Below, in pieces: positions 31,465 to 41,812 of a DNA stretch of 57,229 nt. The notes under the pieces are model-generated. The model ran no database searches. It was not told the DNA's origin and worked only from the letters and a program-made list of their open reading frames with translations. The position numbers and the translations under genes are program-made. The stretch is from Phaeoceros laevis (Eukaryota > Anthocerotophyta > Anthocerotopsida > Notothyladales): the NCBI GenBank assembly GCA_049999765.1, contig JBNGIQ010009281.1, forward strand, positions 1 through 57,229. The letters are read 5' to 3'. Every line of letters begins with the position of its first letter. The stretch's first letter is position 1.

Positions 31465-33462
31465 CTACTCAAGCACCTGCAGTTTACCAACTTTGTAGCT
31501 GTGCTTCAGTTGCAAATCAGTTGGTTGCCCAGCTGGGTTGACTACAATACCCGAAAGGGTTTGACCGACACAGCTGAACTCAACTCTAACCAAGATCTTT
31601 GACAATGCATCTTGCTCCTCACTTGCTTTGTCCAGTTCCCCTTGCTCGTCGGACAGGTCTAAGCTCTGCAGGTTATATGGCTCAGAAACCAGGTCCTTCG
31701 GCAGCTGTGCACGTAGTCGGCCGTGAGAGGCTGCTTTGATCTCAGGAACAATCCACTTGACCTGCTTGTCATTGCGGTTAAGATAGCCATGAGGTGACAT
31801 CTTGACAAATGTTGGACTTGAAGGTAGAGAGGCAATAAAAACCACATCTTTGAGAAGCCCTGCCAGGTAAGGATTAGCAATATACTGAATCATAAGCGTG
31901 ATGGATGTGTGGTCCTTGGTAGTAACTAGTCTGACTCGAAGAGGAATTGGAGTAAATCGTGGTTCCAGTCGATACTTCAGAACTGTCACAGGATCCTCCA
32001 TGGGCGGCACCCGGACGTGGTAAAGCCCCTGTCCTAAGCTGCTGGCATATGCATGCCGCACAATGGCCTTTTTGATGCCAGCTGCACCCTCCAAGTGGAA
32101 AGAAAACTCCACATCCCCTTTACTCTGAGCTAGTGATGGCGTCTTAATCTGCAAGGTACCCTGTAGTCCAACACGAGTAAGAGCAAGGCCATCATATACT
32201 GCGAAGAACTCCTCTGTCAAAGTGACAACTGTGGAATCGTCTGGGGGAGGCACAGGAGCTATAATAGGCTCAATACCACCAGCACCAGATGTAGTAAGCT
32301 GACTAGCTGCTTTCGGAACTTCAACACCAGCCCCAGACTTTTTGCCGCCTCCGCCTTGCAACTCTTCTAAACCAGCCAGCCCCTTATCAAGAGGGCCATC
32401 CAACACTCCTTCAAACTCTGAGATATCCAAGCCTCCACCAAATGCGCCATCCAAACCCTCAAATGCACCTCCCAGACCACTAAAGGCATCATTCTCCGCT
32501 TCAAAATCAACGCCTCCATAATCACCTTCGAAGCCCTCTACTTCCACGTAGGTAGACTCTGTCGCGCTCTCAGGAGCAGTGGGAGCCGTAACCTCAAGGC
32601 CAGCAAGAGCAGCTGCTGGATCTAAAGAAGCTTCCTTACTTTTCTGGAAACCACCAGCGATATCCAAAGGGTTGGTAAGCGCTGTGCTTGCTTCGAAAGG
32701 ATCCTCAGAGGCAGGTTTCTTCTGCTCCGCGAGTTTCTGAGGAGCTGCTGCCACTTTTGGAGCGTGTAAGGGTGGCCCAAGTGCTGCAGCTACCTCATCC
32801 CCTGCTGCCAGGGTCTCTTCTGGCAACTCAAAGACCGTACGGGACAAAACTTCAATGTTGGCAACCTGTGCAATCGACCGACCTTTAACTTGACTCCACT
32901 GATCAGCACCCCGAGCCTTATTCTCTGCATCGGTGGCACTGGCAACGGCTTGAGGAAGCCCCTCCCCATGGATTGTTGACAAGATCGTGTTCAGACGAGC
33001 CCGGCTAACCCCGTGCAACACCTGATCCAGAGCCATATACACTTCCGTATACTTTCTGGTGATCTTATCAGCGGTGACATCAATTCCCTTGCAAGCAGCC
33101 ACCAGAACACTGACGACCTGGTTGACAGTGCCTGCGCACTCGAAGACATTGGTGTCCTCATCTGCGCTGGTGATTCCCAAAACATATACCGCACTAACCA
33201 GCCGATACACGACACGGAACTTGTCTTCCTTGCCTAGAACAACTTGCCCGCTTGTGGCACCAAGTGCATCATCCCCAATGCCAACCCCAAAGGCATCCAA
33301 AGATAAAGACTCGTTTGCTGGACTTCTTCCAGAGTAGACCGCCCGAGCATGCCTGAATGTGAGACTCGCCTTGGCAGCCCTGGCAGGAGGAAACCATGGG
33401 CGTGATTGCAGAAGGATGTCATTCCCGTTCACAGGCTGCAACGCCAATGCCAGACACGACAT
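31465..33462 (-). CDS. TML: TPLATE complex subunit TML (muniscin-like)
   Basis: Single exon, 665 residues. TML is a plant subunit of the TPLATE/TSET adaptor complex that drives clathrin-mediated endocytosis at the plasma membrane (family knowledge). The N-terminal longin-like part begins MSCLALALQPVNGNDILLQS and contains WFPPARAAKASLTFRHAR. A low-complexity linker rich in Gly/Ala/Asp/Glu (about 235-390) follows. The mu-homology domain (about 415-665) includes VTLTEEFFAVYDGLALTRVG, KYRLEPRFTPIPLRVRLV and QVKWIVPEI. I chose the Met at 33462 because it opens the conserved N-terminus; an in-frame ATG 45 bases upstream gives a non-conserved extension. Divergent from NDUFA8 with 303 bases between starts. 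Confidence 0.9.
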   Translation of the reverse strand: MSCLALALQPVNGNDILLQSRPWFPPARAAKASLTFRHARAVYSGRSPANESLSLDAFGVGIGDDALGATSGQVVLGKEDKFRVVYRLVSAVYVLGITSADEDTNVFECAGTVNQVVSVLVAACKGIDVTADKITRKYTEVYMALDQVLHGVSRARLNTILSTIHGEGLPQAVASATDAENKARGADQWSQVKGRSIAQVANIEVLSRTVFELPEETLAAGDEVAAALGPPLHAPKVAAAPQKLAEQKKPASEDPFEASTALTNPLDIAGGFQKSKEASLDPAAALAGLEVTAPTAPESATESTYVEVEGFEGDYGGVDFEAENDAFSGLGGAFEGLDGAFGGGLDISEFEGVLDGPLDKGLAGLEELQGGGGKKSGAGVEVPKAASQLTTSGAGGIEPIIAPVPPPDDSTVVTLTEEFFAVYDGLALTRVGLQGTLQIKTPSLAQSKGDVEFSFHLEGAAGIKKAIVRHAYASSLGQGLYHVRVPPMEDPVTVLKYRLEPRFTPIPLRVRLVTTKDHTSITLMIQYIANPYLAGLLKDVVFIASLPSSPTFVKMSPHGYLNRNDKQVKWIVPEIKAASHGRLRAQLPKDLVSEPYNLQSLDLSDEQGELDKASEEQDALSKILVRVEFSCVGQTLSGIVVNPAGQPTDLQLKHSYKVGKLQVLE

Positions 33463-33765
33463 AGCTATCACTTCCAGCCTCCTTAGAGACTTCCAGCTGA
33501 CCACCACTCCAAGGACATGTCACCACAACCAAAGATTCCCAGATCTTGATCCTGGAAGCTGCATCCTTCTCACATTGCCACTCATAGCCGATGGCTCCAC
33601 CTAAAGTCGTTAAACCGTCCTTTGCTATACGCAGCAAGCGAAGGACCTCTCGAACTCGGGGAGCTCCGACCGTGTGCAAACTCACCCTAATAACAGTGGG
33701 TTGCCTACGAAGGCTCGATCACTTACCTTACGAGACAGCAGTGTGCAGGCGCCAAGAAGCCAGTC
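33463..33765. promoter_or_regulatory. Divergent promoter region TML/NDUFA8
   Basis: 303 bases between the two start codons; both promoters and leaders must fit here. No TATA box recognised. Confidence 0.4.
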
Positions 33766-34277
33766 ATGACGGGAAGCGAAGTGACCACCCCCGGAGGCAC
33801 CCCGGTGACCACGTCCGCTGTGCTCATGTCCACATGGAAGCACATCAACACCCGCTGTGGATCGCAGAATCGCGCCTTTCTCGAGTGCAAGCGCATAGAT
33901 CCCGACCCGGAGAAGTGCCTGCCGCAGGGCCAAAAGGTCACGCGCTGCGTAGCTTCCTTGTGAGCCAATCTCTTCCCTGGCCCTTCCTTTCCTTTGCGTT
34001 TGTTTCGTCTTCCCACACTGACTCTGTCCACATATTAGCTATTGTCCCCTTGCACTTGGCCAATTTGTGTGCTCTGCTCTTTGAAGGAGCACAGGATTAT
34101 CTGTTTCATGCTGCTAATCTCTGGGCTTGGTCCATGCTCAATAGGCTGAAGGAGCTCCACGAAAAATGTCCTAAAGCTATGGATGAGTTTTCAAGGTGCA
34201 TGGACTACTACTCTGGCGAGTTCTATATGTGCCGGAAGGAGCAGGCTGAGTTTGAAAGTGCCTGTCCGGTGGGCTGA
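33766..34277 (+). CDS. NDUFA8: NADH dehydrogenase complex I subunit NDUFA8 (PGIV), two exons
   Basis: Exons 33766-33959 and 34145-34277 join in phase 2 to 108 residues, the size of plant NDUFA8. Intermembrane-space, twin-CHCH accessory subunit of complex I. Cysteine spacing is diagnostic: CGSQNRAFLEC, CLPQGQKVTRC and CPKAMDEFSRC are CX9C; CRKEQAEFESAC is CX10C. Typical family segments are also present (PTSAVL-like start TPVTTSAVL, DPDPEKC, YYSGEFYMCRKEQ). The protein has no presequence, as expected for Mia40-dependent import. The intron begins GTGAGC and ends CAATAG. Confidence 0.93.
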
Positions 34278-35144
34278 GATAGGGGTTACGAGCAATCGGT
34301 GCTGGCATAGCAATGCCAACATGATGATTTTGTTTCAAAAAACGAACGCCTCAAATGCATGCAGATCACTGATCAGTGAGCCGAAGTTCGCAATCTACGT
34401 CAGTTTCTGCAACCGCAAGCGAAGGTTGTCATTTGCAATTTCGGACTCTAGCCACTAAGATGCGCTTCATTAGGTCACCTTTCGTAGCGACACAGTAGTG
34501 GCAGATGTAGCATGTGATGATGTGATCACACAGGTCTCTAGAAGCATGTCAGTTATGTAAGCTGACACATTCGGTCAGTGTGGTGTAACAAGGCTGAGTG
34601 GCGAGTTTACCAAAACGGCCGATTCTTCCAAGCAGTCCATGCCAGCATTCCTGTCTGAACACAACAGTGAGACATCTAAGTACAGCTTGGGCATGCTTCA
34701 TCAGAATCATATCCTATCGCCCATCTGTGGCAACAATATCTACGCATTTGTGAGCATGTACTGCAACATTCTTCAAGCGCACTCGCTAACACTTCTCTGG
34801 ATCTTCTGCGCTCAGCTAGCATCTATGCCAGAGGCAAAGCATTCCAGCCTGCAAATACACCTACATATCTCACTTCATGACCCACTGTGCACTCTGGCGT
34901 ACCTAGCACTATCTGAGCCTTCGGTTGCTCCTGCTCCCTCCAGGCACGGCATGAAGTGAAATAGTGCGACCTGGACCATCTTCGTGCTGAGAAATGAAGA
35001 AGAGAAAACTTCGATACTGGAGCACAAGCCAGTATGCAGATGAGCAGTGTGAGGAAGCCTTCTGGAGGTCTTGGCTTTTTCGGATGGATATGCCGACAAT
35101 CCAGCCAGATTTAAATCCAGCTCGCGTGCCACAAGGACGCTAGG
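34278..35144. other. Intergenic
   Basis: About 870 bases between two co-oriented genes; NDUFA8 3' UTR and PPR 5' region. Nothing else recognised. Confidence 0.35.
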
Positions 35145-38100
35145 ATGAGGGGGCATCCTGGGTTCACATCCACATTGGTTCCTGGTGCTTATAGCAGGTT
35201 AGCTGCGCATGGTGGCGAGTTGGAGGTTGGAGTGTGCAGAAAATTATGCGAGGATGGACAGCTCCCGGAGGCCGTTGATGCGTTGAACACGCTGGTGCAG
35301 CGAGGATGCCACGTACCCAACAGTGCCTTTTACATTGTGCTCAGAAGGTGCATTGCACAGAAGGACCTTGTCTTGGGCCGACGCATTCATGCCCTTACAG
35401 TCAAAACTGGGTCTGACAGCAACGCATTCCTGGTTACCCACCTTATCGGTCTGTATGCTTCAGATGGAAAGGTGGAGGAGGCAATGCGAGTCTTTTCCAA
35501 AGTGACGCCACCCTCTGCCCAGAACTGGGCTTCTATCATATTTGCATATGCTAAACATGGAAGGCCTACCCAAGCTATAAGACTGTATCGCCAGATGCGT
35601 GAGACGGCTGTCCAGCCAGACAACCGTATTTTCGTTGCAGTTCTAAAAGCATGTGCCCGTGCAGGGGATTTGGCTGCCGGAAAGGATGTCCATGCTTCTG
35701 TTCTTGCTACGGCCAGGGAGCCAGATATGTTCGTCCAAACCTGCCTGGTTGATATGTATGCGAAGTGTGGGAGCTTAGGTGATGCTCGCAGAGTGTTTGA
35801 CGAACTTCCTCAAAAGAATGTGGTGACTTGGACTGCCATGATTGCAGGTTATGCCAAGCAGGGAATGGGTCAGGAAGGGCTTAGTCTTTACTGTATGATG
35901 CAGCAGGAAGGCATTACACCGCCCAATTCTGTCACATATGTATGCCTCTTGCAGGCATGTGCAACTGCAGGTGTAGCAGGTCTGCATCAGGGCAAGCAGC
36001 TCCATGCACAGATTGAAGAACGAGGACTTCAAGATGATGTAGTTATAGGCGCCAGCTTGGTTAACATGTATTCAAAAATTGGTAGCTTGAAGGATGCTCG
36101 AAGAGTGTTTGACAGACTGCCTCACATAAATGTGGTGACGTGGACTACCATGATTGCAGGTTATGCCCAGCATGGCTTGTGTCAAGAAGCTCTTAGTCTT
36201 TACTATAGTATGCAACAAAAAGGCCTGACAGCACCCAATTCTGTCACGTTTGTATGCCTCCTGCAGGCATGTGCAGGTGTAGGTGCAGCAGCTTTGGACC
36301 AGGGAAAGCAGCTTCATGCACAGATTGAAGAACTAGGAATACACTGTGATGTGGTTGTAGGTGGCAGCTTGGTCAACATGTACATCCAGTGTGGGAGCTT
36401 AGAAAACGCTCAGCGAGTCTTTGCCAGACTTGCCCATAAAAATCTGGTAACATGGACTACCATGGTTGCAGGTTATGCCCAGGAGGGGATGGGTCAAGAA
36501 GCCCTTTGCCTTTACAGTGCTATGCTTCAACACGGCATCACTAAACTGGAATCTGCCACATTTGTTTGCCTCTTGCAGGCATGTGCGAGCCTTGGTGTAG
36601 TAGCTTTGCATCAGGGACAGCAGCTCCATGCACAGATTGAGGAACAAGGACTGCAAGATGACGTGGTTCTAGGTGGCAGCTTGGTAAACATGTATGCAAA
36701 GTGCGGAAGTGTGGAGAATGCTCAAAGAGTATTTGACAAGCTTCCCCGAAAAAACTTAGTGACTTGGACCGCAGTGATTGCAGGTTATGTCCAGCAGGGG
36801 ATGGGTCAGACGGCCCTGGATCTATACAGTCGTATGCAACACGAAGGCATTAATTCACCTGATTCTGTCACGTTTGGTTGCCTTTTGCAGGCATGTGCAC
36901 ATGTTGGTGTTGTAGCTCTCCGTCAGGGAATGCAGCTCCACTCACAGATTGAGGAAAGAGGTATGCAAATTGATGTGGTTCTAGGTGGCAGCCTGGTAAG
37001 CATGTATGCGAAGTTTGGGAGCGTTGAAGATGCTCGAAGAGTTTTTGATAAACTCCCCCAAAAGAATGTTGTTACTTGGACCGCCATGATTGCATGTTAT
37101 GCCCAGCAGGGGATGGGTCAGGAAGCCCTTAGTCTTTACAATGCCATGCAACAAGAGGGCATCACTCCACCAAATTCTGTCACATTTGTATGTCTGCTGC
37201 AGGCATGTGCAAGTATAGGGGAAGATGGTCTCCTCCAAGGAAAGCAGCTCCATGCACAGATTGAAGAACGAGGGTTGCAAGATGATGTAGCTATAGGTGC
37301 GAGCTTAGTGAACATGTACGCGAAGTGCAGGAGTGTGGACAATGCTCAAAAAGTGTTTGACAAACTTTCTCAGAAAAACGTGGTAACGTGGAATGCTATG
37401 ATCACAGGTTATGCTCAGCAGGGGATGGCCCAGGAGGCCCTCAGTCTGTACAGTGCCATGCAACAAAAAAACAACGCACTACCTGATTCTGTCACTTATG
37501 TAAGCCTCTTACAGGCATGTGCATCTATAGCAGCTCTGCCCCTAGGGAAGCAGCTCCATGCACAGATTGAAGAACAAGGATTGCAAGCTGATGTAGCTGT
37601 GGGATCTAGCTTGGTTAACATGTATGCAAAGTGTGGGAGCTTGGCGGCTGCACAGCAGGTATTCGATTCATTGGTTGTAAGGGATGTCGTGGCATGGAGT
37701 GCACTGGTAGCAGGATATGCTCGCCAAGGAGACAGTGAAATTGTCTTTGGCATGGTTGACAAGATGAAGCAGGAGGGTGTCCACCCCAACAGCATTACGT
37801 TTCTCAGTGTGCTGACAGTATGCAGTCATGTGGGTCTTGTGGATCAAGGCCGATGGTACTTCGAGGCTATGGGCACAGACTACAGCATCAGCCCGACGAT
37901 TGAGCATTACACCTGCATGATGGATCTTCTTGGCCGTGCAGGTCATCTTGATGAGGCATTGCAGATGGCAAAGTCTATGCCCTGCCAACCTAATGTTGCA
38001 GTTTGGATCAGTCTGTTGGGCGCCTGTCGAAAGTGGTGTAATGTTGAGATTGGACGAGAAGCTTTTGACTTTGCGGTTAGTTTAGATGACAAAGATGCTG

Positions 38101-38273
38101 CACCTTATATCCTGATGTCCAATATTTATGCGGATTCTCAGATGTGGGAGGAGGCAAAGGAGATGCAAGCATGGCGAGTGAGATCAGAAGCATGGAAGCA
38201 GCCGGGTCAGAGCTGGTGGACTGACATGGACGGGGTTGTGCATACGTTTGTAGTCGGGGACATCAGGCAATGA
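35145..38273 (+). CDS. PLS-class pentatricopeptide repeat (PPR) protein, truncated after the E region
   Basis: Single exon, 1042 residues. PLS-class PPR proteins bind organelle RNA, mostly to specify C-to-U editing sites (family knowledge). After about 120 residues of diverged repeats, seven P-L-S triplets of about 104 residues follow. Each triplet runs NVVTWTAMIAGYAQQGMGQE, then a CLLQACA helix, then KQLHAQIEERGLQ, then GSLVNMYAKCGS. Triplets 2-7 are unusually alike, so the middle has grown by recent internal duplication. The E/E+ region follows (HYTCMMDLLGRAGHLDEA, VWISLLGACR, PYILMSNIYA, VVHTFVVGD) and the frame stops right after HTFVVGDIRQ. The DYW deaminase that normally follows is missing, and I find no remnant of it downstream. 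It would need a DYW partner in trans if it edits. No clear transit peptide is visible at the N-terminus. Confidence 0.92.
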   Translation: MRGHPGFTSTLVPGAYSRLAAHGGELEVGVCRKLCEDGQLPEAVDALNTLVQRGCHVPNSAFYIVLRRCIAQKDLVLGRRIHALTVKTGSDSNAFLVTHLIGLYASDGKVEEAMRVFSKVTPPSAQNWASIIFAYAKHGRPTQAIRLYRQMRETAVQPDNRIFVAVLKACARAGDLAAGKDVHASVLATAREPDMFVQTCLVDMYAKCGSLGDARRVFDELPQKNVVTWTAMIAGYAKQGMGQEGLSLYCMMQQEGITPPNSVTYVCLLQACATAGVAGLHQGKQLHAQIEERGLQDDVVIGASLVNMYSKIGSLKDARRVFDRLPHINVVTWTTMIAGYAQHGLCQEALSLYYSMQQKGLTAPNSVTFVCLLQACAGVGAAALDQGKQLHAQIEELGIHCDVVVGGSLVNMYIQCGSLENAQRVFARLAHKNLVTWTTMVAGYAQEGMGQEALCLYSAMLQHGITKLESATFVCLLQACASLGVVALHQGQQLHAQIEEQGLQDDVVLGGSLVNMYAKCGSVENAQRVFDKLPRKNLVTWTAVIAGYVQQGMGQTALDLYSRMQHEGINSPDSVTFGCLLQACAHVGVVALRQGMQLHSQIEERGMQIDVVLGGSLVSMYAKFGSVEDARRVFDKLPQKNVVTWTAMIACYAQQGMGQEALSLYNAMQQEGITPPNSVTFVCLLQACASIGEDGLLQGKQLHAQIEERGLQDDVAIGASLVNMYAKCRSVDNAQKVFDKLSQKNVVTWNAMITGYAQQGMAQEALSLYSAMQQKNNALPDSVTYVSLLQACASIAALPLGKQLHAQIEEQGLQADVAVGSSLVNMYAKCGSLAAAQQVFDSLVVRDVVAWSALVAGYARQGDSEIVFGMVDKMKQEGVHPNSITFLSVLTVCSHVGLVDQGRWYFEAMGTDYSISPTIEHYTCMMDLLGRAGHLDEALQMAKSMPCQPNVAVWISLLGACRKWCNVEIGREAFDFAVSLDDKDAAPYILMSNIYADSQMWEEAKEMQAWRVRSEAWKQPGQSWWTDMDGVVHTFVVGDIRQ

Positions 38274-39964
38274 CCTGAGGGTGAAGGTACGGAAATCTGG
38301 ATCATCAAATAACGCAAGGTATGTGTATCGTCATCTTGGCGTTGAGGGATCTACCTAATGATGAGAACGAAGCTGAACTTTCTAACCCATAAAAAATAGA
38401 GTGCGGAATTTCACTCAGCAACGGCGTTAGGAAGCGAGCTCCTACAGGTATTGATAGTATCCCTGGTCCAGTGGTCCCAGCCCTCCACCATTTCGGTCCC
38501 AGATTCAGTCGTGTGCTTCTAATAAGAGCCTAGCATGCAAATTGGCCCAGTTGTAAGCCATTAATGCCATACAATTCAGACTATGGCATACAATTTGAAA
38601 ACTTTTTGAGATTAGAAGGAAGGGTTGGTTGAACTTGGTTCAATTCGGAATTGATATCCAAGTCGACACTAACATGTATGTATCCATCCATCCACTGGCA
38701 GTTGGAGTCTGGATCGAGTCCGACCGACCGACCACGCCAAATAAAGATACAGATTTGCAATGCTGCATCGCCAAGCCTGTTTTTGCAGTAAGTGGGTGGC
38801 ATACGCTACCTATGGGACGAAACAGGAGACCGTTAACAGTTCATCCATCGTGTACGCACTTGATCACTAAATAAGAGGAGCCCACAAGCCGAGAAAAAGA
38901 CCGTTGGAGAGCTCCATCGTGCCTTGCTGTTGCCACCCAATTTCCAGCCGGATGCAGCTCCCAGCAATTGGCTTCACGACGCACATCCTTGACGGCTCTC
39001 TCCGAAGATCTGTTGCACGTGCCGTCTGCGCATGGCTATAAGAGCGGCCGGCGACTGTCACAATTCGCCTGTAGTAGGCGTGTGGAAAGACCGCCATTTG
39101 AATGCGTGTGGAAAGACTTGTCTTGGTTCTTGGTGCGGGAAGGCTATTGATCTATAGTGTGCTCTTGTTCATGTCCCTGGGCAGCCCCTTGAAACTAAGC
39201 GAGGAGCTGCCTTGTGCCATTGTCCCTTGGTGTTTCGGATTTCTTGCAGACTGCAGGACGCCGCGTGGTATAGCTGCAATGCATCTCCAGGTTAGTTTGC
39301 ACGCTGTCTCGTGTATTTGTGGTTGTGGAATGCTGTAAGTTGAGACTGAGCAGCTGAGGCAGCTCGATCACTAAGCAGAGACTCATTCTGCTCTTGTGTC
39401 ACAATGCGCTTAGTGTGCTCCTAGGCGTAGTAGAGCCGAAGTGTTTGGTCTTCCACTAGTCATGTTGGGTCAAGGTCAGTGTGCTTCTTGAGGTCAATCG
39501 GTGGTATTTTAGGTCTCCCCCAGTTCTTGGGAAATGGAGCCAGGGGTGATCCTTATTTGTTCACAGTCTTTGCATATTTATTCCGCTCCCAGCCGCACTC
39601 TCAGTATCTAACGGGTTACGTGTGTCACAGACAAATTCATGCAAATTTTCGTGCACCTGAAGATTCCTGGTTTTCAGGGCTACAGTATATGAACCAGAGA
39701 CCCAATAAACTGAGTACAGATGGAAGGAGGGGAAATAAGGTGGGCGATGTGTGTATCTTGACACCTTCAACCGCCGCACAAATCAGAGTGCCTGATCTGC
39801 TCCGACAGTCACCATTGTGTTGACAGTCACTGATCAGAGTGAGAACTGGGGTTGTAAATCAGCTCAGGTGCAAGGAGTTTTTACGTTCTTTGGTGCAGAC
39901 CCCAGCGTGTTTGGTCAATTCAGGTCCTGTCAAATCTTTAGCGACTGCACTTGTAGGAGTCTGG
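38274..39964. other. Intergenic / possible 5' leader with intron of next gene
   Basis: About 1.7 kb with no coding frame supported. A possible leader of the next gene may start after the TATAAGAG at 39037 and splice at 39291 (ccag|gttagt), but this is speculative. Confidence 0.3.
39037..39044 (+). promoter_or_regulatory. Possible TATA box
   Basis: TATAAGAG in an otherwise GC-rich stretch (ggctataagagcggccgg). It is the best TATA-like site upstream of the plus-strand gene at 39965, but the distance would require a spliced leader. Confidence 0.25.
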
Positions 39965-41052
39965 ATGGGAAATTGCTGGTCGACCAATGACTACATAACC
40001 CCTCGGCCAGCTACCCTACTTCCTGATCCAAGTGGGCCCTCCACGTTCACCTGCTCAAAAAACTCGTTGCTGTCCAACAACTACAACGTCTTCAAGGGTG
40101 CTGAAGAAAATGGAGCTCCTTGGCTGTTTCTTCATGTTAGAGGCACGGCTTCAGGGGAAAATGAATCCTACCTTGTGCTTGAAAACTTCTGGTAAGTAAC
40201 CTTGAGCCTGTGCTGATTACTTTTCTCTGTCGTGAGTATGCGATGCTGTGCACGTTTCAGACTATCACAAGGGCAGCTTATTCTGTCTCCAAGTCTCCTC
40301 CTTTTGCGGTCTAAGTCGAGACTTTTTCTGCTGGTGTTATAGCTTTCAAGGTTGGGCTTAGTTTTTTCTGATCACATACTCACCTATTCTGAACTTGTCA
40401 ATATGATCATGGCAGGAGACCACCGTTTTCTGAAGAAGGAGATGTGATATGCTGGTGCCATCTACCAGCATTCCAAAAAAACAGTTCGTATCAGAGCTCT
40501 GGGTATGTTGAGTACGGCATCTCTCCTGATGTCAGTTCTGAAGTATATTGGTCCGATGCACCAATATCAGCTGACACCTACTCAATGCCTATGCTCTATT
40601 GGAAAAGAAGGGAGTGGGAGTTCTCTGTTCGGATTGGATTTTACAGAGATCGATACATGGAGGAGCCACTTGGGGTGCTGGATGTTTCAGCTAAAGGATG
40701 GCTGGTCCAGAAGGTTGGAGGGCCTGGTAAAAATCTCGTTCAGCAGCGGAAGGAGGTCCAAGATGTACGGTACGTCTTCCGAGATAAGCTTGGAATTCGG
40801 CTTTCCATCAATCTGGATGCCATCCTAAGCGGCAATGCCCAGCTAATATCGTATGACTGTCTAATGTTCAGCTGTTTAGTGACTCCTCCGCATGGGTGGC
40901 TGGGTGAAAAAAAGGCAGTGATAACCAGCAAAAGTGGTTACGATCCTAGTCTTGCTTTTCTTGTTGGCTTTGTCTGTTCACATGTGTTGTCACCAGAGGA
41001 TATCGCTATGAATCTGAGGATCACAGGACTCGGCCATAAAAAGTGCACATAA
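39965..41052 (+). CDS. MGNC-starting protein, possibly tubby-like/LURP-one fold, two exons
   Basis: Exons 39965-40191 and 40416-41052 join in phase 2 to 287 residues. The start MGNCWSTN fits an N-myristoylation plus palmitoylation signal (Gly2, Cys4), so attachment to the plasma membrane is likely. The body alternates beta-strand-like segments: YNVFKGAEENGAPWLFLHVRG, then REWEFSVRIGFYRD, VLDVSAKGWLVQKV, and a last helix-like GYDPSLAFLVGFVCSHVLSP. This is reminiscent of the tubby C-terminal/LURP-one fold, where a barrel encloses a C-terminal hydrophobic helix. The match is by pattern only and no specific family motif is certain. An in-frame ATG at 39839 is rejected in favour of the MGNC start. 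Confidence 0.6.
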
Positions 41053-41812
41053 AGTTGTGAACTGGCTTCTGTCCGAAGAGCAACACAATTGATTTGCTTC
41101 TCCTGTCGGAGACCTTACAATACATGTACATTGGTTAGCTCTCAAGCTGTGTTTGACAACACGTCCAGTAGGTCTTGGCTCTACTTCCCTTGTTTGGAAG
41201 CCAGCTTCATAGAGTGTAATTGTTCTACAGTATTCGATTTGCGTATGCGAATGACGTGTTGCACGCTTGAGACTGTACTGATTGAATTGTAGGTATAATT
41301 GCGTCACGTTCGATTTTATTAGCAATATAGCAGTGGATTATTCATCGTGGTTGGGGTATTACTCAACCGTAACGATAGAAAGTGACAGGGAAGAAGCCAA
41401 TTCGACCAAGGTGGGGCTTCTTGATCAGCAATTTGCTCACATCAATACCGCCTCACAGCTTTATTTGCATTACGCCCCGTATGGTACACTTTTCTTTCGG
41501 CACTACACCTAGATGTGGCTTAGGCCACCCGGGGAATCAATTTGCATACTCAACCATTCTAGGGGATGCAACTTTCCTTGTCAGTGTCTACTTCTTGAAG
41601 TCAGTTTACTCAGGGTACAAGAAAGTCTTGACTCCTTTTTCCATCACTCCAATCAGTCGTTGTGTCAGTTCATTCCCTGCACTTGGAAGGAGTCTCTGCT
41701 CATTTTTCGAGCCAGAACAACCCAGTCTTTCAGGCGTCTAATTTCAGACGGGTGTCAACACCAGCACTACAGTCTTCGACTTCAGATTGTTCACTAGCAG
41801 CTGATTGTGCAC
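41053..41812. other. Convergent intergenic region
   Basis: 760 bases between convergent 3' ends. No gene or repeat recognised. Confidence 0.4.

Noticed and set aside
35775-37280. Regularly spaced minus-strand frames of 80-100 codons.
   Set aside because: Antisense images of the repeated PPR triplets; their spacing equals the triplet length.
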